From the NCBI GenBank assembly GCA_032622095.1, contig CP136066.1, positions 11,741,784 through 11,805,783 of the forward strand: a DNA stretch of 64,000 bases, written 5' to 3'. Under the pieces are notes generated by a model. It did not search any database, was not told where the DNA came from, and saw only the letters and a program-made list of their open reading frames with translations. The stretch comes from Siphonodentalium dalli. Lineage: Eukaryota > Mollusca > Scaphopoda > Gadilida > Siphonodentaliidae. Both the position numbers and the translations under genes were made by a program. Positions 52,801 to 64,000 of this stretch are shown piece by piece (within the stretch, counting starts at the first letter, position 1; every line of letters begins with the position of its first letter).

Positions 52801-54676
52801 GTACACACACCCGGACGTCTCTGTGTGGGTATACGTGTTTTATGTACACACACCCGGACGTCTCTGTGGGGGTATACGTGTTTTATGTACACACACCCGG
52901 ACGTCTCTGTGGGGGTATACGTGTTTTATGTACACACACCCGGACGTCTATGTGGGGGTATACGTGTTTTATGTACCACACCGGGCGTCTCTGTGGGGGT
53001 ATACGTGTTTTATGTACCACACCCGGACGTCTCTGTGGGGGTATACGTGTTTTATGTACACGCACCCGGGCGTCTCTGTGGGGGTATACGTGTTTTATGT
53101 ACACACACCCGGACGTCTCTGTGGGGGTATACGTGTTTTATGTACCACACCGGACGTCTCTGTGGGGGTATACGTGTGTTATGTACACACACCCGGACGT
53201 CTCTGTGGGGGTATACGTGTTTTATGTACACACCCGGACGTCTCTGTGGGGGTATACGTGTTTTATGTACACACACCCGGACGTCTCTGTGGGGGTATAC
53301 GTGTTTTATGTACACACACCCGGACGTCTCTGTGGGGGTATACGTGTTTTATGTACACACCCGGACGTCTCTGTGGGGGTATACGTGTTTTATGTACACA
53401 CACCCGGACGTCTCTGTGGGGGTATATGTGTTTTATGTACACACGCCCGGACGTCTCTGTGGGGGTATACGGGTTTTATGTACACACACCCGGACGTCTC
53501 TGTGGGGGTATACGTGTTTTATGTACACACACCCGGACGTCTCTGTGGGGGTATATGTGTTTTATGTACACACGCCCGGACGTCTCTGTGGGGGTATACG
53601 GGTTTTATGTACCACACCCGGACGTCTCTGTGGGGGTATACGTGTTTTATGTACACACCCGGACGTCTATGTGGGGGTATACGTGTTTTATGTACACACA
53701 CCCGGACGTCTCTGTGGGGGTATACGGGTTTTATGTACCACACCCGGACGTCTCTGTGGGGGTATACGTGTTTTATGTACACACCCGGACGTCTCTGTGC
53801 GGGTATACGTGTTTTATGTACACACACCCGGACGTCTCTGTGGGGGTATACGTGTTTTATGTACACACCCGGACGTCTCTGTGGGGGTATACGTGTTTTA
53901 TGTACACACGCCCGGACGTCTCTGTGGGGGTATACGTGTTTAATGTACACACACCCGGACGTCTCTGTGGGGGTATACGTGTTTTATGTACCACACCCGT
54001 ACGTCTCTGTGGGGTATACGGGTTTTATGTACCACACCCGGACGTCTCTGTGGGGGTATACGTGTTTTATGTACACACACCCGGACGTCTCTGTGGGGGT
54101 ATACGTGTTTTATGTACACACCCGGACGTCTCTGTGGGGGTATACGTGTTTTATGTACACACCCGGACGTCTCTGTGGGGGTATACGTGTTATATGTACA
54201 CACCCGGACGTCTCTGTGGGGGTATACGTGTTTTATGTACACACCCGGACGTCTCTGTGGGGGTATACGTGTTTTATGTACACACCCGGACGTCTCTGTG
54301 GGGGTATACGTGTTTTATGTACACACCCGGACGTCTCTGTGGGGGTATACGTGTTTTATGTACACACACCCGGACGTCTCTGTGGGGGTATACCAGTGTT
54401 ATGTACCACACCCGGACGTCTCTGTGGGGGTATACGTGTTTTATGTACCACACCCGGACGTCTCTGTGGGGGTATACGTGTTTTATGTACCACACCCGGA
54501 CGTCTCTGTGGGGGTATACGTGTTTTATGTACACACACCCGGACGTCTCTGTGTGGGTATACGTGTTTTATGTACACACCCGGACGTCTCTGTGGGGGTA
54601 TACGTGTTTTATGTACCACACCCGGACGTCTCTGTGGGGGTATACGTGTTTTATGTACCACACCCGGACGTCTCTG

Positions 54677-55190
54677 TGGGGTTATACGTGTTTTATGTAC
54701 CACACCCGGACGTCTCTGTGGGGGTATACGTGTTTTATGTACCACACCCGGACGTCTCTGTGGGGGTATACGTGTTTTATGTACCACACCCGGACGTCTC
54801 TGTGGGGGTATACGTGTTTTATGTACCACACCCGGACGTCTCTGTGGTGGTATACGTGTTTTATGTACCACACCCGGACGTCTCTGTGGGGGTATACGTG
54901 TTTTATGTACCACACCCGGACGTCTCTGTGGGGGTATACGTGTTTTATGTACCACACCCGGACGTCTCTGTGGGGGTATACGTGTTTTATGTACCACACC
55001 CGGACGTCTCTGTGGGGTTATACGTGTTTTATGTACCACACCCGGACGTCTCTGTGGGGGTATACGTGTTTTATGTACCACACCCGGACGTCTCTGTGGG
55101 GGTATACGTGTTTTATGTACCACACCCGGACGTCTCTGTGGGGGTATACGTGTTTTATGTACCACACCCGGACGTCTCTGTGGTGGTATA
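54677..55190. repeat. 336-bp (8-unit) internal duplication in Arr10
   Basis: Two rare unit variants recur at exactly 336 bp: GGGGTTATAC (GTTA at 54681 and 55017) and GTGGTGG (TGGTGG at 54845 and 55181). The intervening units are uniform 42-mers. The GTTA marker is absent from the corresponding part of Arr7, so the duplication belongs to the Arr10-specific expansion. Confidence 0.8.
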
Positions 55191-56414
55191 CGTGTTTTAT
55201 GTACCACACCCGGACGTCTCTGTGGGGGTATACGTGTTTTATGTACCACACCCGGACGTCTCTGTGAGGGTATACGTGTTTTATGTACCACACCCGGACG
55301 TCTCTGTGGTGGTATACGTGTTTTATGTACACACACCCGGACGTCTCTGTGGGGGTATACGTGTTTTATGTACCACACCCGGACGTCTCTGTGGGGGTAT
55401 ACGTGTTTTATGTACACACACCCGGACGTCTCTGTGGGGGTATACCAGTGTTATGTACACACACCCGGACGTCTCTGTGTGGGTATACGTGTTTTATGTA
55501 CACACACCCGGACGTCTATGTGTGGGTATACGTGTTTTATGTACCACACCCGGACGTCTCTGTGGGGTTATACGTGTTTTATGTACCACACCCGGACGTC
55601 TCTGTGGGGGTATACGTGTTTTATGTACCACACCCGGACGTCTCTGTGTGGGTATACGTGTTTCATGTACACACCCGGACGTCTCTGTGTGGGTATACGT
55701 GTTTTATGTACACACACCCGGACGTCTCTGTGTGGGTATACGTGTTTTATGTACACACACCCGGACGTCTCTGTGTGGGTATACGTGTTTTATGTACACA
55801 CACCCGGACGTCTCTGTGTGGGTATACGTGTTTTATGTACCACACCCGGACGTCTCTGTGGGGGTATACGTGTTGTATGTACCACACCCGGACGTCTCTG
55901 TGGGGGTATACGTGTTTTATGTACCACACCCGGACGTCTCTGTGTGGGTATACGTGTTTTATGTACCACACCCGGACGTCTCTGTGTGGGTATACGTGTT
56001 TTATGTACACCCGGGCGTCTCTGTGGCGGTATACGTGTTGTATGTACCACACCCGGACGTCTCTGTGGGGGTATACGTGTTGTATGTACCACACCCGGAC
56101 GTCTCTGTGGGGGTATACGTGTTGTATGTACCACACCCGGACGTCTCTGTGGGGGTATACGTGTTTTATGTACCACACCCGGACGTCTCTGTGTGGGTAT
56201 ACGTGTTTTATGTACCACACCCGGACGTCTCTGTGTGGGTATACGTGTTGTATGTACCACACCCGGACGTCTCTGTGTGGGTATACGTGTTTTATGTACC
56301 ACACCCGGACGTCTCTGTGGGGGTATACGTGTTGTATGTACCACACCCGGACGTCTCTGTGGCGGTATACGTGTTGTATGTACCACACCCGGACGTCTCT
56401 GTGTGGGTATACGT

Positions 56415-56422
56415 GTTTTATG
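56415..56422. repeat. Target-site duplication, left, transposon copy 2
   Basis: GTTTTATG, repeated at 57502-57509; same octamer and same flanking unit variants as copy 1. Confidence 0.9.
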
Positions 56423-57194
56423 CAGTGTTCGCGCTGTCGGTAGCCAAATTAGCCAATGGCTAATCTTTTTCGAATTTGGCTAATAAAAATTTCATTTGGC
56501 TAAACTTTTGGCTAAACTTTTTTTGAACCCAAATGGAGACTGAAATCATGGAACCAGAAAGCTAATTAATAAAAGCGCTCAATAGATCGACATTCAAGAC
56601 GAAGTTAGGTGACGAAAGTATTTCATTATTTTCATACTTATGAAATATCGTACAAAGGGAAACCCGATCGACAACTCTATCAACCAAGCGATCACAAAGT
56701 GATATGCAATCATCTTTAGTTTTCACAAGACGGACATTCAAAGACGCATGGACATTAAACCGACCATGGTTGAATTATGACAATGTGAAGAAAGCAATGT
56801 TTTGTAAAGTGCATTGACGCCGGTATATAAGCAATTTGTTCGTAACAGGCTGTTTTAATCTGGAGAAAGATTACGTCACTCTGCACGAAGCAGCAAAAAG
56901 TCATTATTAATTTTTACATTTAATCCCCTAATCCCCCATTCAGCCCATTGTCTGTCTGGTCACTCACGGCGCGCCTGCACAATGCATGTTTATGATGACA
57001 TTGTATTTATGACGGTCGAGGTTTATGAGCACCAAGTGTAAGACAATAGATTAATCAGCCAAATGTGAATCACGACATATAGTTTGTGCCTATTTGTCGT
57101 CAATACCGATACAGTCAAAATAATATACATGCTTTTATGACAGATTGTAATTTGACAACTAAAAAATAATGACATTAAGGACAATCCCGGGTTA

Positions 57195-57212
57195 CCCCCC
57201 CCCCCCCCCCCC
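57195..57212. repeat. Poly-C tract (18 C) in transposon copy 2
   Basis: Eighteen C against 13 in copy 1. Such runs mutate quickly, so this is a fast marker of divergence between the two duplicates, and also a common sequencing-error site. Confidence 0.9.
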
Positions 57213-57489
57213 AAATAACTCTTTCACATAAAGATTAATAAATTTTTAATAAATGTTATCTATAAAAATACTTCTAGTTCATCAAAATTATTTAAATTAT
57301 TGTGTATTTTACCTGTGTCTGTTAGATTTTACGTTTTAGTCATTAATTGTGAACCGACCAGAAAACGATGATTTAATTTGGCCAAAGTTTTTTTTAATTT
57401 GGCCAAAAAACATTTGGCTAAAAAAAATTTCATTTGGCTAATAAAATTTTCATTTGGCTAAACTTTTGGCTAAAGTTTTGTTCGGTCCA

Positions 57490-57501
57490 GCGCGAACACT
57501 G
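57490..57501 (-). repeat. Right terminal inverted repeat, transposon copy 2
   Basis: GCGCGAACACTG, reverse complement of 56423-56434. Confidence 0.92.
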
Positions 57502-57509
57502 GTTTTATG
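57502..57509. repeat. Target-site duplication, right, transposon copy 2
   Basis: GTTTTATG, matching 56415-56422. Confidence 0.9.
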
Positions 57510-58138
57510 TACCACACCCGGACGTCTCTGTGGGGGTATACGTGTTGTATGTACCACACCCGGACGTCTCTGTGGGGGTATACGTGTTTTATGTACCACA
57601 CCCGGACGTCTCTGTGTGGGTATACGTGTTTTATGTACCACACCCGGACGTCTCTGTGTGGGTATACGTGTTTTATGTACACCCGGGCGTCTCTGTGGCG
57701 GTATACGTGTTGTATGTACCACACCCGGACGTCTCTGTGGGGGTATACGTGTTGTATGTACCACACCCGGACGTCTCTGTGGGGGTATACGTGTTGTATG
57801 TACCACACCCGGACGTCTCTGTGGGGGTATACGTGTTTTATGTACCACACCCGGACGTCTCTGTGTGGGTATACGTGTTTTATGTACCACACCCGGACGT
57901 CTCTGTGTGGGTATACGTGTTTTATGTACACCCGGGCGTCTCTGTGGCGGTATACGTGTTGTATGTACCACACCCGGACGTCTCTGTGGGGGTATACGTG
58001 TTTTATGTACCACACCCGGACGTCTCTGTGGGGGTATACGTGTTTTATGTACCACACCCGGACGTCTCTGTGGGGGTATACGTGTTTCATGTACACACCC
58101 GGACGTCTCTGTGGGGGTATACGTGTGTATGTACACAC

Positions 58139-59030
58139 ACCCGGACGTCTATGTGGGGGTATACGTGTTTTATGTACCACATCCGGACGTCTCTGTGGGG
58201 GTATACGTGTTTTATGTACACACACCCGGACGTCTCTGTGGGGGTATACGTGTTTTATGTACCACACCCGGACGTCTCTGTGGGGGTATACGTGTTTTAT
58301 GTACACACACCCGGACGTCTCTGTGTGGGTATACGTGTTTTATGTACCACATCCGGACGTCTCTGTGGGGGTATACGTGTTTTATGTACACACACCCGGA
58401 CGTCTCTGTGGGGGTATACGTGTTTTATGTACACACACCCGGACGTCTCTGTGTGGGTATACGTGTGTATGTACACACACCCGGACGTCTCTGTGTGGGT
58501 ATACGTGTTTTATGTACCACATCCGGACGTCTCTGTGGGGGTATACGTGTTTTATGTACACACACCCGGACGTCTCTGTGGGGGTATACGTGTTTTATGT
58601 ACACACACCCGGACGTCTCTGTGGGGGTATACGTGTGTATGTACACACACCCGGACGTCTCTGTGGGGGTATACGTGTTTTATGTACCACATCCGGACGT
58701 CTCTGTGGGGGTATACGTGTTTTATGTACACACACCCGGACGTCTCTGTGGGGGTATACGTGTTTTATGTACCACAACCGGACGTCTCTGTGGGGGTATA
58801 CGTGTTTTATGTACACACACCCGGACGTCTCTGTGTGGGTATACGTGTTTTATGTACCACATCCGGACGTCTCTGTGGGGGTATACGTGTTTTATGTACA
58901 CACACCCGGACGTCTCTGTGTGGGTATACGTGTTTTATGTACACACACCCGGACGTCTCTGTGGGGGTATACGTGTTTTATGTACACACCCGGACGTCTC
59001 TGTGGGGGTATACGTGTTGTATGTACACAC
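58139..59030. repeat. 170-bp (4-unit) higher-order repeat in Arr11
   Basis: The rare variant ATCCGG (consensus CCCGG) occurs at 58181, 58351, 58521, 58691 and 58861, exactly 170 bp apart (two 42-mers plus two 43-mers). A following copy is at 59073 (212 bp), then 59244 (171 bp), after which spacing becomes irregular. A companion short unit GTGTGTATG precedes several copies. Confidence 0.85.
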
Positions 59031-62000
59031 ACCCGGACGTCTCTGTGGGGGTATACGTGTTTTATGTACCACATCCGGACGTCTCTGTGGGGGTATACGT
59101 GTTTTATGTACACACACCCGGACGTCTCTGTGGGGGTATACGTGTTTTATGTACACACACCCGGACGTCTCTGTGGGGGTGTACGTGTTTTATGTACACA
59201 CACCCGGACGTCTCTGTGGGGGTATACGTGTTTTATGTACCACATCCGGACGTCTCTGTGGGGGTATACGTGTTTTATGTACCACATCCGGACGTCTCTG
59301 TGGGGGTATACGTGTTTTATGTACCACACACGGACGTCTCTGTGGGGATATACGTGTTTTATGTACCACATCCGGACGTCTCTGTGGGGGTATACGTGTT
59401 TTATGTACACACACCCGGACGTCTCTGTGGGGATATACGTGTTTTATGTACCACATCCGGACGTCTCTGTGGGGGTATACGTGTTTTATGTACACACACC
59501 CGGACGTCTCTGTGGGGGTGTACGTGTTTTATGTACCACACCCGGACGTCTCTGTGGGGGTATACGTGTTTTATGTACCACATCCGGACGTCTCTGTGGG
59601 GGTATACGTGTTTTATGTACACACACCCGGACGTCTCTGTGGGGGTATACGTGTTTTATGTACCACACCCGGACGTCTCTGTGGGGATATACGTGTTTTA
59701 TGTACACACACCCGGACGTCTCTGTGGAGGTATACGTGTTTTATGTACCACACCCGGACGTCTCTGTGGGGGTATACGTGTTTTATGTACCACACCCGGA
59801 CGTCTCTGTGGGGGTATACGTGTTTTATGTACCACATCCGGACGTCTCTGTGGGGATATACGTGTTTTATGTACACACACCCTGACGTCTCTGTGGGGGT
59901 ATACGTGTTTTATGTACCACATCCGGACGTCTCTGTGGGGGTATACGTGTTTTATGTACCACACCCGGACGTCTCTGTGGGGGTATACGTGTTTTATGTA
60001 CCACACCCGGACGTCTCTGTGGGGGTATACGTGTTTTATGTACACACACCCGGACGTCTCTGTGGGGGTATACGTGTTTTATGTACACACACACCCGGAC
60101 GTCTCTGTGGGGGTATACGTGTTTTATGTACACACACCCGGACGTCTCTGTTGGGGTATACGTGTTTTATGTACCACATCCGGACGTCTCTGTGGGGGTA
60201 TACGTGTTTTATGTACCACACCCGGACGTCTCTGTGTGGGTATACGTGTTTTATGTACCACACCCGGACGTCTCTGTGGGGGTATACGTGTTTTATGTAC
60301 ACACACCCGGACGTCTCTGTGGGGGTATACGTGTTTTATGTACACACACCCGGACGTCTCTGTGGGGTTATACGTGTTTTATGTACCACACCCGGACGTC
60401 TCTGTGCGGGTATACGTGTTTTATGTACCACACTCCCGGACGTCTATGTGGGGTATACGTGTTTTATGTACCACACCCGGGCGTCTCTGTGGGGGTATAC
60501 GTGTTTTATGTACCACACCCGGACGTCTCTGTGGGGTTATACGTGTTTTATGTACCACACCCGGGCGTCTCTGTGCGGGTATACGTGTTTTATGTACCAC
60601 ACCCGGACGTCTCTGTGGGGGTATACGTGTTTTATGTACACACACCGGACGTCTCTGTGGGGGTATACGTGTTTTATGTACCACACCCGGACGTCTCTGT
60701 GGGGGTATACGTGTTTTATGTACACACACCGGACGTCTCTGTGGGGGTATACGTGTTTTATGTACCACACCCGGACGTCTCTGTGGGGGTATACGTGTTT
60801 TATGTACACACACCCGGACGTCTCTGTGTGGGTATACATGTTTTATGTACACACCCGGACGTCTCTGTGGTGGTATACGTGTTTTATGTACACACACCCG
60901 GACGTCTCTGTGGGGGTATACGTGTTTTATGTACACACCCGGACGTCTCTGTGGTGGTATACATGTTTTATGTACACACACCCGGACGTCTCTGTGGGGG
61001 TATACGTGTTTTATGTACACACACCCGGACGTCTCTGTGGGGGTATACGTGTTTTATGTACACACACCCGGACGTCTCTGTGGGGGTATACGTGTTTTAT
61101 GTACACACACCCGGACGTCTCTGTGTGGGTATACGTGTTTTATGTACACACCCGGACGTCTCTGTGGTGGTATACATGTTTTATGTACACACACCCGGAC
61201 GTCTCTGTGGGGGTATACGTGTTTTATGTACACACACCCGGACGTCTCTGTGGGGGTATACGTGTTTTATGTACCACACCCAGACGTCTCTGTGGGGGTA
61301 TACGTGTTTTATGTACCACACCCGGACGTCTCTGTGGGGGTATACGTGTTTTATGTACCACACCCGGACGTCTCTGTGGGGGTATACATGTTTTATGTAC
61401 ACACACCCGGACGTATCTGTGGGGGTATACGTGTTTTATGTACACACACCCGGACGTCTCTGTGGGGGTATACATGTTTTATGTACACACACCCGGACGT
61501 CTCTGTGGGGGTATACGTGTTTTATGTACACACCCGGACGTCTCTGTGGGGGTATACGTGTTTTATGTACCACACCCGGGCGTCTCTGTGGGGGTATACG
61601 TGTTTTATGTACACACACCGGACGTCTCTGTGGGGGTATACGTGTTTTATGTACACACACCCGGACGTCTCTGTGGGGGTATACGTGTTTTATGTACCAC
61701 ACCCGGACGTCTCTGTGGGGGTATACGTGTGTTATGTACACACACCCGGACGTCTCTGTGTGGGTATACGTGTTTTATGTACCACACCCGGACGTCTCTG
61801 TGGGGGTATACGTGTTTTATGTACCACACCCGGACGTCTCTGTGGGGGTATACGTGTTTTATGTACCACACCCGGACGTCTCTGTGGGGGTATACGTGTT
61901 TCATGTACACACCCGGACGTCTCTGTGTGGGTATACGTGTTTTATGTACACACACCCGGACGTCTCTGTGTGGGTATACGTGTTTTATGTACACACACCC

Positions 62001-64000
62001 GGACGTCTCTGTGTGGGTATACGTGTTTTATGTACACACACCCGGACGTCTCTGTGGGGGTATACGTGTTTTAAGTACACACACCCGGACGTCTCTGTGG
62101 GGGTATACGTGTTTTATGTACACACACCCGGACGTCACTGTGGGGGTATACGAGTTTTATGTACCACACCCGGACGTCTCTGTGGGGGTATACGTGTTTT
62201 ATGTACACACACCCAGACGTCTCTGTGGGGGTATACGTGTTTTATGTACCACACCCGGACGTCTCTGTGGGGGTATACGTGTTGTATGTACCACACCCGG
62301 ACGTCTCTGTGGGGGTATACGTGTTTTATGTACCACACCCGGACGTCTCTGTGTGGGTATACGTGTTTTATGTACCACACCCGGACGTCTCTGTGTGGGT
62401 ATACGTGTTTTATGTACACCCGGGCGTCTCTGTGGCGGTATACGTGTTGTATGTACCACACCCGGACGTCTCTGTGGGGGTATACGTGTTTTATGTACAC
62501 ACACCCGGACGTCTCTGTGGGGGTATACGTGTTTTATGTACACACACCCGGACGTCTCTGTGGGGGTATACGTGTTTTATGTACACACACCCGGACGTCT
62601 CTGTGGGGGTATACGTGTTTTATGTACCACACCCGGACGTCTCTGTGGGGGTATACGTGTTTTATGTACACACACCCGGACGTCTCTGTGGGGGTATACG
62701 TGTTTTATGTACACACACCCGGACGTCTCTGTGGGGGTATACGTGTTTCATGTACACACCCGGACGTCTCTGTGGGGGTATACGTGTTTTATGTACACAC
62801 ACCCGGACGTCTCTGTGGGGGTATACGTGTTTTATGTACACACACCCGGACGTCTCTGTGGGGGTATACGTGTTTTATGTACCACACCCGGACGTCTCTG
62901 TGTGGGTATACGTGTTTTATGTACCACACCCGGACGTCTCTGTGTGGGTATACGTGTTTTATGTACACACCGGACGTCTCTGTGGGGGTATACGTGTTGT
63001 ATGTACCACACCCGGACGTCTCTGTGGGGGTATACGGGTTTTATGTACCACACCGGGCGTCTCTGTGGGGGTATACGTGTTTCATGTACACACACCGGAC
63101 GTCTCTGTGGGGGTATACGTGTTTTATGTACACACACCCGGACGTCTCTGTGGGGGTATACGTGTTGTATGTACCACACCCGGACGTCTCTGTGTGGGTA
63201 TACGTGTTTTATGTACACACACCCGGGCGTCTCTGTGGGGGTATACGTGTTTTATGTACACACACCCGGACGTCTCTGTGGGGGTATACGTGTTTTATGT
63301 ACACACACCCGGACGTCTCTGTGGGGGTATACGTGTTTTATGTACCACACCCGGACGTCTCTGTGGGGGTATACGTGTTTTATGTACACACCCGGACGTC
63401 TCTGTGGGGGTATACGTGTTGTATGTACCACACCCGGACGTCTCTGTGTGGGTATACGTGTTTTATGTACACACACCCGGGCGTCTCTGTGGGGGTATAC
63501 GGGTTTTATGTACCACACCCGGGCGTCTCTGTGGGGGTATACGTGTTTTATGTACACACACCCGGACGTCTCTGTGGGGCTATACGTGTTTTATGTACAC
63601 ACCCGGACGTCTCTGTGGGGGTATACGTGTTTTATGTACACACACCCGGGCGTCTCTGTGGGGGTATACGGGTTTTATGTACCACACCCGGGCGTCTCTG
63701 TGGGGGTATACGTGTTTTATGTACACACACCCGGACGTCTCTGTGGGGGTATACGTGTTTTATGTACCACACCCGGACGTCTCTGTGGGGGTATACGTGT
63801 TTTATGTACCACACCCGGACGTCTCTGTGGGGGTATACGTGTTTTATGTACCACACCCGGACGTCTCTGTGGGGGTATACGTGTTTTATGTACCACACCC
63901 CGGACGTCTCTGTGTGGGTATACGTGTTTTATGTACACACACCCGGACGTCTCTGTGGGGGTATACGTGTTTTATGTACCACACCCGGACGTCTCTGTGG

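Larger units (their letters stand above)
49877..56422. repeat. Minisatellite block Arr10 (6,546 bp)
   Basis: Matches Arr7 at +18,465 bp to about 54,300. It then lacks 84 bp and gains 588 bp (14 x 42), giving a net +504 bp. The gain lies between the two GTATACCAG units, which are 464 bp apart in Arr7 (36011, 36475) and 1,052 bp apart here (54392, 55444). The expanded zone is almost pure ACCACACCC 42-bp units and contains an 8-unit duplication. The longest stop-free frame of the window (50574-56483) runs through it and is a composition artefact. Confidence 0.95.
56423..57501. mobile_element. Non-autonomous hAT-like DNA transposon, copy 2 (1,079 bp)
   Basis: Same element as copy 1, with termini CAGTGTTCGCGC (56423-56434) and GCGCGAACACTG (57490-57501). 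Subterminal direct repeats lie at 56474-56516 and 57432-57474. The only difference I found is the poly-C run (18 C at 57195-57212 against 13). Because the target octamer and the adjoining minisatellite variants are shared on both sides, this copy arose by duplication of the locus, not by a second transposition. No transposase is encoded; the 63-codon minus-strand frame at 57023-57214 is a by-product of the poly-C run. Confidence 0.88.
57502..64000. repeat. Minisatellite block Arr11 (at least 6,499 bp, runs off window)
   Basis: Longest uninterrupted block. The first 294 bp equal the start of Arr8. A six-unit block marked by a 39-bp short unit (GTACACCCGGGCG with GTGGCGG) repeats at 57681 and 57930 (249 bp) and reappears near 62417. 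Then come 170-bp higher-order repeats marked by CACATCCGG. Further on are TATACATG units (about 60,830-61,470), a 45-bp unit with two extra CA steps near 60,083, GTTTTAAGTAC near 62,072 (creates TAA), and scattered GTATACGGG units. It contains many variants absent from Arr1-Arr10. Confidence 0.95.

Noticed and set aside
50574-56483. Giant open frames (up to 1,969 codons) as a repeat-protein gene
   Set aside because: All three + frames are open through the same DNA because the unit lacks stop triplets. Frames start on chance ATG/GTG codons and end in unrelated flank or at random unit variants. There is no signal peptide, domain or splice context.
57023-57214. 63-codon minus-strand frame in transposon copy 2 as a transposase remnant
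   Set aside because: It depends on the 18-C run, which gives the poly-Gly start, and is absent from copy 1. It has no hAT dimerisation or catalytic motif.
37454-57501. Two separate transposition events
   Set aside because: Identical target octamers and identical flanking unit variants on both sides fit one insertion followed by segmental duplication.

Overview
This 64-kb window contains no gene I can support. It is a eukaryotic satellite-type locus, and every base falls into one of three components. (1) Eleven blocks of a 41-43 bp GC- and CA-rich minisatellite total about 37.4 kb, roughly 890 units. (2) Eight copies of a 3,050-bp non-repetitive module, here called module A, total 24.4 kb. 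(3) Two copies of a 1.07-kb non-autonomous DNA transposon total 2.15 kb. There are no bacterial-style operons, ribosome binding sites, tRNA or rRNA genes, and no recognisable protein domain on either strand.

The organism is most likely a metazoan invertebrate, and a mollusc is plausible. Module A carries degenerate motifs such as CCAAGTTTCATCAAAATCGG and AAGGTCAAGGTCA beside CA/CATA microsatellites. From memory these resemble dispersed repeats of molluscan genomes; I could not test this with a search.

Layout (Arr = minisatellite block, A = module): Arr1 1-710; A1 711-3760; Arr2 3761-5534; A2 5535-8584; Arr3 8585-10358; A3 10359-13408; Arr4 13409-17367; A4 17368-20417; Arr5 20418-22864; A5 22865-25914; Arr6 25915-28361; A6 28362-31411; Arr7 31412-37453; transposon copy 1 37454-38527; Arr8 38528-40196; A7 40197-43246; Arr9 43247-46826; A8 46827-49876; Arr10 49877-56422; transposon copy 2 56423-57501; Arr11 57502-64000 (runs off the window).

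The whole is a macrosatellite: [module A + minisatellite block] repeats head to tail, always in the same orientation. The module is constant at 3,050 bp, while the block varies from 1.7 to more than 6.5 kb by gain or loss of whole units. Exact twin periods (4,824 bp and 5,497 bp), shared rare unit variants, a chimeric block (Arr8) and a duplicated transposon with identical target-site duplications point to repeated recent unequal exchange or slippage. The transposon is hAT-like: 12-bp perfect terminal inverted repeats starting CAGTG and an 8-bp target duplication GTTTTATG. It inserted once into a minisatellite unit and was then copied with its flanks.

Reading frames of up to 1,969 codons run through the minisatellite only because its consensus has no stop triplet in any + strand frame. 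I do not regard them as genes.
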